Assembly (NCBI GenBank): GCA_002422305.1
Contig: DIUG01000028.1
Location: 1-11,838 of the forward strand
DNA length: 11,838 bases
Direction of reading: 5' to 3'
Origin: Patescibacteria group bacterium UBA6164
Lineage (GTDB): Bacteria; Patescibacteriota; Gracilibacteria; BD1-5; UBA6164
The notes below the pieces were generated by a model. It did not search any database, was not told the origin of the DNA, and saw nothing but the letters and a program-made list of their open reading frames with translations. A program made the position numbers and the translations under genes. Of this stretch, positions 8,813 to 11,838 are shown in pieces (the stretch's first letter is position 1; each line of letters opens with the position of its first letter).

Positions 8813-9265
8813 ATGGCAAAAAAATATGAAAAGAGTTCTGGCTGAATTGTATATCGTAAAAATGGTAATAAAATAGAAGTTCTTCTTTTAAAATGGTTAA
8901 ATTCTAAAAATCAAGTATTATATGTTATTCCCAAATGACATATAGAAGATTGAGAGGTAGCTAAAGATACAGCAGTTAGGGAAATTAGCGAAGAAGCATG
9001 ATTTTTAAAACAAGATTTAGAAGTTATTAAATTTATTACCAAATTAAATTATACATTTACAGCTGGTTACTTACAAGATAATCCAGTAATAGATAAAGAT
9101 GTTTATTTGTTTTTAGTTAAATATAATTGAAAACAAGAACCTGTTGTTCAGGAGGAAGAAAGATTTGTATGATATGAATGGTTTACATTAGATGATATAA
9201 AAAATGTTAAAGTAATGTTTGATATTCAAACTATTATTTGAAAAAACAAAGCATTTTTTATATAA
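8813..9265 (+). CDS. Nudix hydrolase
   Basis: This 150-residue protein has a complete Nudix box GX5EX7REUXEEXGU at residues 42-64: G42, E48, R56-E57, E60-E61, G63. That box binds the metal ions for hydrolysis of a nucleoside diphosphate linked to another group. The opening SSGGIVYRK and VLLLKW strands and the GYEWFTLDDI C-terminal segment are typical. TGA encodes G11 and the Nudix-box G42 and G63, strong support for TGA as glycine. The substrate cannot be told from sequence; candidates include Ap4A-type or oxidised nucleotides. It contains one of only two in-frame CGT arginine codons I found. It is 66 bases from the next gene. Confidence 0.93.
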
Positions 9266-9331
9266 TATAAAAAATATTATTAATTTTTTTTAAGATTGAT
9301 AATATTTAATTATTTTTTAATATTATTTAAA

Positions 9332-9799
9332 ATGATAGAAGTTTTTAATTCTAATTGAGTTATTTCAATAGAAACAAAAAATAAAAATAAAATTATTCTT
9401 GATACTAATAGTTTTGATGTAAAAATAAATGATTTAAATGTTGTTCATCCATGAGAATATGAAAAATCATGAATTTTGTTAGAAGTAAAAAATTATTCAG
9501 ATATATTATTTTATAGTTTTACTATTGAATGAAATCATCTTTTGATAATTACAAATGATAAATTTGATATTAAAGAAGAAATTTTATCATTTTTTTGAGA
9601 TGTAGATATATTAATAATTGTTTGAACAAAAGATGCAGCTAAGATATTTGAAAATATTGAAGCTAAGGTAGTTATACCTTTTTGAGAATGAAAAACAATT
9701 TTTTTAAATACTCTTTGACAACATATAGAAGAAGTAGATTCTTATAAAATTAAATGAGAATTTTCTATTGATTCTACTGAATTTGTTAATTTGAAATAA
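9332..9799 (+). CDS. Degenerate MBL-fold (UlaG-like) protein, probably non-catalytic
   Basis: This 155-residue protein resembles the short UlaG-like metallo-beta-lactamase-fold proteins of CPR bacteria. Its start is IETKNKNKIILDTN, followed by the hallmark VVHPGEYEKSGILLEV (38-53), FYSFTIEGNHLLIIT, FGDVDILIIVG (88-98) and EAKVVIPFG (110-118). The fold's metal-binding HxHxDH motif is absent; the only histidines are H39, H69 and H131. It is also shorter than usual family members of about 200 or more residues, as though the metal loop between strands was lost. Hydrolase activity is therefore doubtful, and a binding or structural role is an inference. It lies between the Nudix gene and tsaD, with 34 bases to tsaD. 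Family assignment is moderate. Confidence 0.62.
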
Positions 9800-9833
9800 A
9801 TAAAAATATTTTGACTAAATAAAAGTATAAAAT

Positions 9834-10844
9834 ATGAAAATACTAGCTTTTGAAACAAGTTGTGATGATACTTCTATTGCAATTTTTGATAGTGATAAAT
9901 TGATAGCTATGGATACAGATAGTCAGATAAGTATTCATAATAAAACTGGTTGAGTAGTTCCAGAAGTAGCTGCTAGAGAACATGCAAATAATATTTTTAA
10001 AGTATTAAATAATGTATTAAATAAAGCAAAAATTACCTTGCAAGATATAGATTTTATATGAGTTACTATTAATCCTTGATTATTACCGTCTCTTTTAACA
10101 GGTATTACTGTAGCTTGAACTATATCTACAGTTTTAAATAAAAAAATAATTCCTATAAATCATATAGAGGCACATATATTTTCAAATTTTTTAGAAAGAT
10201 GTGAAAAAGAAATAGTTTTTCCACTTGTTTGTTTGACTGTTTCAGGTTGACATAATGATATATATTATATGAAATCTATGTGGAATATAGAAAAATTAGG
10301 TAGTTCATTAGATGATGCTTGATGAGAAGCTTTTGATAAATGTGCAAAGATGATGTGATTAGAATATCCTGGATGACCTATAATAAGTAAATTAGCAAGT
10401 GAATATAATAAAGTTTGAAAAAAAGAACTTTTTCCTAGAGTATGGTTAATAAAAAGAGAGTTCAATTTTAGTTTTTCAGGTTTGAAAAGTAGTGTAAAAA
10501 GAGAAATAGATAAAAGAATTATAGAAAAATGATTTTTAACATTGGAAGATAAAAGAGAAATATCATATGAATTTGAAAATGCTATTACAGAAATAATGTC
10601 TTGGAAATTGATAGAAGCAGCTAAACAGAAAAATGTAAAAACTGTAATGCTTGCTTGATGAGTAAGTGCAAATAATAAATTAAAAAGTATAATAGGTGAA
10701 ATGTCTGAAAAAAAATGATTAACATTTATCTATCCTACAAAAAATTTATATTGTATGGATAATGCTGCAATGGTTTGAATAAATACATATTATAAAATAA
10801 AATATAATATGTATGAAGAAAAAATATGAGTATTTAAATTATAA
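9834..10844 (+). CDS. tsaD: tRNA threonylcarbamoyladenosine biosynthesis protein TsaD
   Basis: This 336-residue ASKHA-fold enzyme transfers threonylcarbamoyl to A37 of ANN-decoding tRNAs, working with TsaB, TsaE and TsaC, none of which is in the window. It begins MKILAFETSCDDTS. The metal ligands are H110 and H114 (NHIEAHIFSNF) and D309 (MDNAAM). SGGHND (137-142), KLGSSLDDAGGEAFDKCAK (154-172), EYPGGP (177-182), FSFSGLKSSVK and AGGVSANN (274-281) complete the family pattern. TGA provides conserved glycines in GGHND, DAGGEAFDK and AGGVSAN. Length is normal. The stop codon is embedded in the following terminator hairpin. It shares its start context with mnmA. Confidence 0.96.
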
Positions 10845-10873
10845 AAAAACAAAAAATTTTTTTGTTTTTTTAT
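10841..10873. terminator. A/T-only hairpin terminator after tsaD
   Basis: The 16-base arms 10841-10856 and 10858-10873 are perfect complements, with just one C-G pair (C10850 with G10864). Long A and T runs make it symmetric, so it could act in both directions. It overlaps the tsaD stop codon. Most stability comes from length rather than G/C content. Confidence 0.6.
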
Positions 10874-10911
10874 AATCATTGTTGCAGAGTAGTTACAATT
10901 TTAAAAAAAGA

Positions 10912-10940
10912 TTTGCATATATAAAAAATATTAATATACT
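10912..10940 (+). promoter_or_regulatory. Putative promoter of the tRNA-Asp gene
   Basis: TTTGCA (10912-10917) and TATACT (10935-10940) are 17 bases apart, about 65 bases before the tRNA 5' end, leaving a processed leader. The -35 is the same as at the rpmG promoter. Confidence 0.5.
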
Positions 10941-11005
10941 CCCACTGCAATTAATAGAAATTTACAAATATTGTTGTATATCTTAAGAAAATTGGTAAAA
11001 AATTT

Positions 11006-11082
11006 GGATGCGTAGCTCAGTTGGTTAGAGCGCTGCACTGTCACTGCAGAGGTCACGGGTTCGAGTCCCGCCGTGTCCGCCA
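11006..11082 (+). tRNA. tRNA-Asp(GUC)
   Basis: This is a complete cloverleaf of 77 bases with encoded CCA. The acceptor GGATGCG pairs with CGTGTCC through two G-U pairs. The D arm is GCTC/GAGC with GG in the loop, and the anticodon stem is CTGCA/TGCAG with loop CTGTCAC, anticodon GTC at 11040-11042. The T arm is CGGGTTCGAGTCCCG. The discriminator G fits Asp. Its G/C content is far above the flanks, as expected for a tRNA in an A/T-rich genome. Confidence 0.95.
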
Positions 11083-11094
11083 TAAAATAAAACC

Positions 11095-11108
11095 AGCAAA
11101 TATTTGCT
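11095..11108. repeat. Perfect 14-bp palindrome between tRNA genes
   Basis: AGCAAATATTTGCT is its own reverse complement and lies 12 bases after tRNA-Asp. No T tract follows, so it is a weak terminator candidate. The rest of the 101-base spacer holds a TATAAT at 11136-11141 without a good -35. Confidence 0.35.
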
Positions 11109-11183
11109 TAACAAGTAGAGAGTTGAAAATATTATTATAATATCTCTGTACTAAATTGTTTTGTTATTTGTAATATATTCTTT

Positions 11184-11260
11184 GGGGCCTTAGCTCAATT
11201 GGCTAGAGCGCCTGCCTTCCAAGCAGATTGTTGTGGGTTCGAGTCCCACTAATCGCACCA
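11184..11260 (+). tRNA. tRNA-Gly(UCC)-like gene with a mismatched acceptor stem
   Basis: It has 77 bases with encoded CCA. The D arm (GCTC/GAGC, GG in loop), anticodon loop CTTCCAA (anticodon TCC, 11218-11220) and T arm GTGGGTTCGAGTCCCAC are sound. The acceptor arms do not pair: 5' GGGGCCT faces 3' TAATCGC, giving mismatches at 2-71, 5-68, 6-67 and 7-66. The anticodon stem also has a C27-A43 mismatch. The 5' half closely resembles tRNA-Ala (GGGGCCTTAGCTCA...GAGCGCCTGC) and the 3' half a tRNA-Gly that would need 5' GCGATTA. It may be a recombinant, a pseudogene or an assembly join. It is not the UCA-anticodon tRNA-Gly expected to read UGA. Confidence 0.7.
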
Positions 11261-11287
11261 TTTCATAGATAAAAAACATCCACACTT

Positions 11288-11402
11288 TTGAGAAACGTTT
11301 GTAGAAGTCGATTTTCTCAATGGCTCTGTGTTAAGTATGGCTTCTAATGCTTAACTTTATCATATGACTTGTACCGGTTTGGGTCGCTCTCAAATGCGGT
11401 AC
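11288..11402 (+). other. Cluster of three hairpins, candidate structured RNA
   Basis: The gap 11261-11454 has no gene but folds strongly. Hairpin 1 is TTGAGAAA/TTTCTCAA (11288-11295 with 11313-11320). Hairpin 2 is GTTAAGTAT/ATGCTTAAC with an eight-base loop (11330-11355). Hairpin 3 is GTACCG/CGGTAC (11371-11376 with 11397-11402) with an inner TTTGGG/CTCAAA stem and loop TCGCT. No T tract follows, so these are not simple terminators. G/C is 25 of 60 in 11341-11400, high for this window. I match no known RNA family. The strand is assumed from the neighbours. Confidence 0.4.
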
Positions 11403-11420
11403 TTAATTTCCAGAATTAGC

Positions 11421-11449
11421 TTGACTTATCATCGCTTTTAGATTAGTAT
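11421..11449 (+). promoter_or_regulatory. Putative promoter immediately before the small ORF
   Basis: TTGACT (11421-11426) and TAGTAT (11444-11449) are 17 bases apart. The ATG at 11455 begins six bases after the -10, so the transcript would be leaderless. The -35 is the better half of the match. Confidence 0.35.
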
Positions 11450-11454
11450 TAAGA

Positions 11455-11685
11455 ATGAATAATTTAAGAGATAGATTTATGAAATTGCTTCCGGCATTTC
11501 CTCCCAAAGATATGTCGTCTGATGAGATTGATGATTTTTTAGGAACAGTGTTAGAATCATATGTGCAGGAAGCACGATTCTATGATAGAGAGATAAAGAT
11601 AATTTTACTTGATCATGGAAGAATGCATAGTAGAATGAGTAAAGAAGATAAGATAGATACAATTAAAGATTTGTTAAGTGAATAA
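11455..11685 (+). CDS. Small acidic hypothetical protein in the tRNA cluster
   Basis: This 76-residue ORF (MNNLRDRFMKLLPAFPPKDM at the start, ending KIDTIKDLLSE) is soluble-looking and rich in Asp, Glu, Arg and Met, with two likely helices. I recognise no family. Unlike every larger gene in the window it has no TGA codons; both glycines are GGA, and one Arg is CGA. Its G/C content (22 of 60 in 11521-11580) is also above that of the other genes. It lies between a structured gap and a tRNA, as small ORFs in phage or transferred tRNA clusters often do. It would read identically in the standard code, so its origin could be foreign. Confidence 0.55.
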   Translation: MNNLRDRFMKLLPAFPPKDMSSDEIDDFLGTVLESYVQEARFYDREIKIILLDHGRMHSRMSKEDKIDTIKDLLSE

Positions 11686-11693
11686 TTATAAAA

Positions 11694-11720
11694 TGCCCTT
11701 TAGTGTAATGGTAACACCTT
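11694..11720 (+). pseudogene. tRNA 5'-half fragment
   Basis: TGCCCTT then TA and a perfect D arm (GTGT, AATGGTA, ACAC) look like the first 26 or so positions of a tRNA, but no anticodon or T arm follows. The sequence runs straight into tRNA-Gln. Its D arm resembles that of the next tRNA, which suggests a partial duplication. No AAGGGCA partner for the acceptor was seen in the window. Confidence 0.45.
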
Positions 11721-11730
11721 GAAATAAATT

Positions 11731-11806
11731 AGAGAATTAGTGTAGTGGTTTAGCACAGGAACCTTTGACGTTCTTAGGGACTTTTCGAATAAGTCATTCT
11801 CTGCCA
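11731..11806 (+). tRNA. tRNA-Gln(UUG)
   Basis: This is a complete 76-base cloverleaf with encoded CCA. Acceptor AGAGAAT pairs perfectly with ATTCTCT. The D arm is GTGT/GCAC with GG in the loop. The anticodon stem GGAAC/GTTCT has one G-U pair, with loop CTTTGAC and anticodon TTG (11765-11767). The T arm is GACTT, TTCGAAT, AAGTC. The stems are A/T-rich for a tRNA, and the first pair A1-U72 differs from the weak U1-A72 of E. coli tRNA-Gln. The 32 bases after it show nothing I can assign. Confidence 0.85.
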
Positions 11807-11838
11807 ATATCCCCTTGGAGGTTTTGTTATATTGTAAG

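Noticed and set aside
10265..10465. Minus-strand 66-residue open frame
   Set aside because: It is antisense to conserved TsaD motifs (DAGGEAFDK, YPGGP) and has no recognisable features.
92..10844. Extensive pseudogenisation by premature TGA stops
   Set aside because: TGA codons occur precisely at glycine positions of intact motifs and no frameshifts are seen, so recoding explains the data.
11184..11260. The tRNA that decodes UGA as glycine
   Set aside because: The anticodon is TCC, which reads GGA/GGG; reading UGA needs anticodon TCA, not present in this window.
11477..11662. Minus-strand 61-residue open frame
   Set aside because: It is antisense to the small plus-strand ORF, which has the more protein-like composition and a promoter; neither has homology I can name, so this is a judgement.
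11805..11834. CAATAT/ATATTG inverted repeat at the window end as a terminator
   Set aside because: It is a six-base A/T-rich match overlapping the tRNA CCA end, with an 18-base loop and no T tract; chance is sufficient.
1..11838. CRISPR array or insertion sequence
   Set aside because: I saw no regularly spaced direct repeats, no transposase motifs and no terminal inverted repeats flanking a gene.

Overview
The window reads coherently only if TGA is translated as glycine (NCBI code 25), the code of the Candidate Phyla Radiation lineages Absconditabacteria (SR1) and Gracilibacteria (BD1-5). Read this way, fourteen long genes open up between bases 92 and 10844. In-frame TGA falls at invariant glycines: the SGGVDS loop of MnmA, the Walker A of RecQ, the DPFCGSG and NPPYG motifs of an RNA methyltransferase, and the GGH motif of TsaD. 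TGG still encodes tryptophan. All genes, including the last small one, stop with TAA. The DNA is very AT-rich (for example 13 G/C in the 60 bases 8341-8400). CGN arginine codons are almost absent, and no gene has a clear Shine-Dalgarno sequence. A code-11 annotation would shatter nearly every gene here.

Layout, left half. Two small membrane proteins (92-812; the second has a bacterial PH-like domain) lead into a THUMP-type rRNA guanine methyltransferase (860-1963). Convergent with it, five bases away, is an OmpR-type response regulator on the minus strand (1969-2631) whose receiver domain has lost the phospho-accepting Asp and the conserved Lys. A divergent promoter region follows, then rpmG (ribosomal protein L33), a shared bidirectional terminator, and a minus-strand YebC-family regulator (3051-3821).

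Layout, centre and right. Divergent from yebC lies a tightly packed plus-strand operon: VKOR-like membrane thiol oxidoreductase, an IscU/SufU-like Fe-S scaffold, an IscR-like Rrf2 regulator with the CX5CX5C cluster motif at the same residue numbers as E. coli IscR, mnmA (tRNA 2-thiouridylase) and recQ. This suggests a thiol-redox, Fe-S and tRNA-sulfur unit under Fe-S-sensing control, although no cysteine desulfurase is present in the window. Then come a Nudix hydrolase, a shrunken MBL-fold protein without metal ligands, and tsaD (tRNA t6A synthesis), closed by an all-A/T hairpin terminator.

The last 840 bases form a tRNA region. A canonical tRNA-Asp(GUC) is followed by a tRNA with a Gly(UCC) anticodon whose acceptor stem does not pair, as if the 5' half of a tRNA-Ala were joined to the 3' half of a tRNA-Gly. 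Downstream are a richly structured 195-base gap, a small ORF without TGA codons, an isolated tRNA 5' fragment and a well-folded tRNA-Gln(UUG). From about 11184 onward the base composition and codon use differ from the rest, so this end may be a phage-like or transferred tRNA cluster, or an assembly junction at a tRNA.
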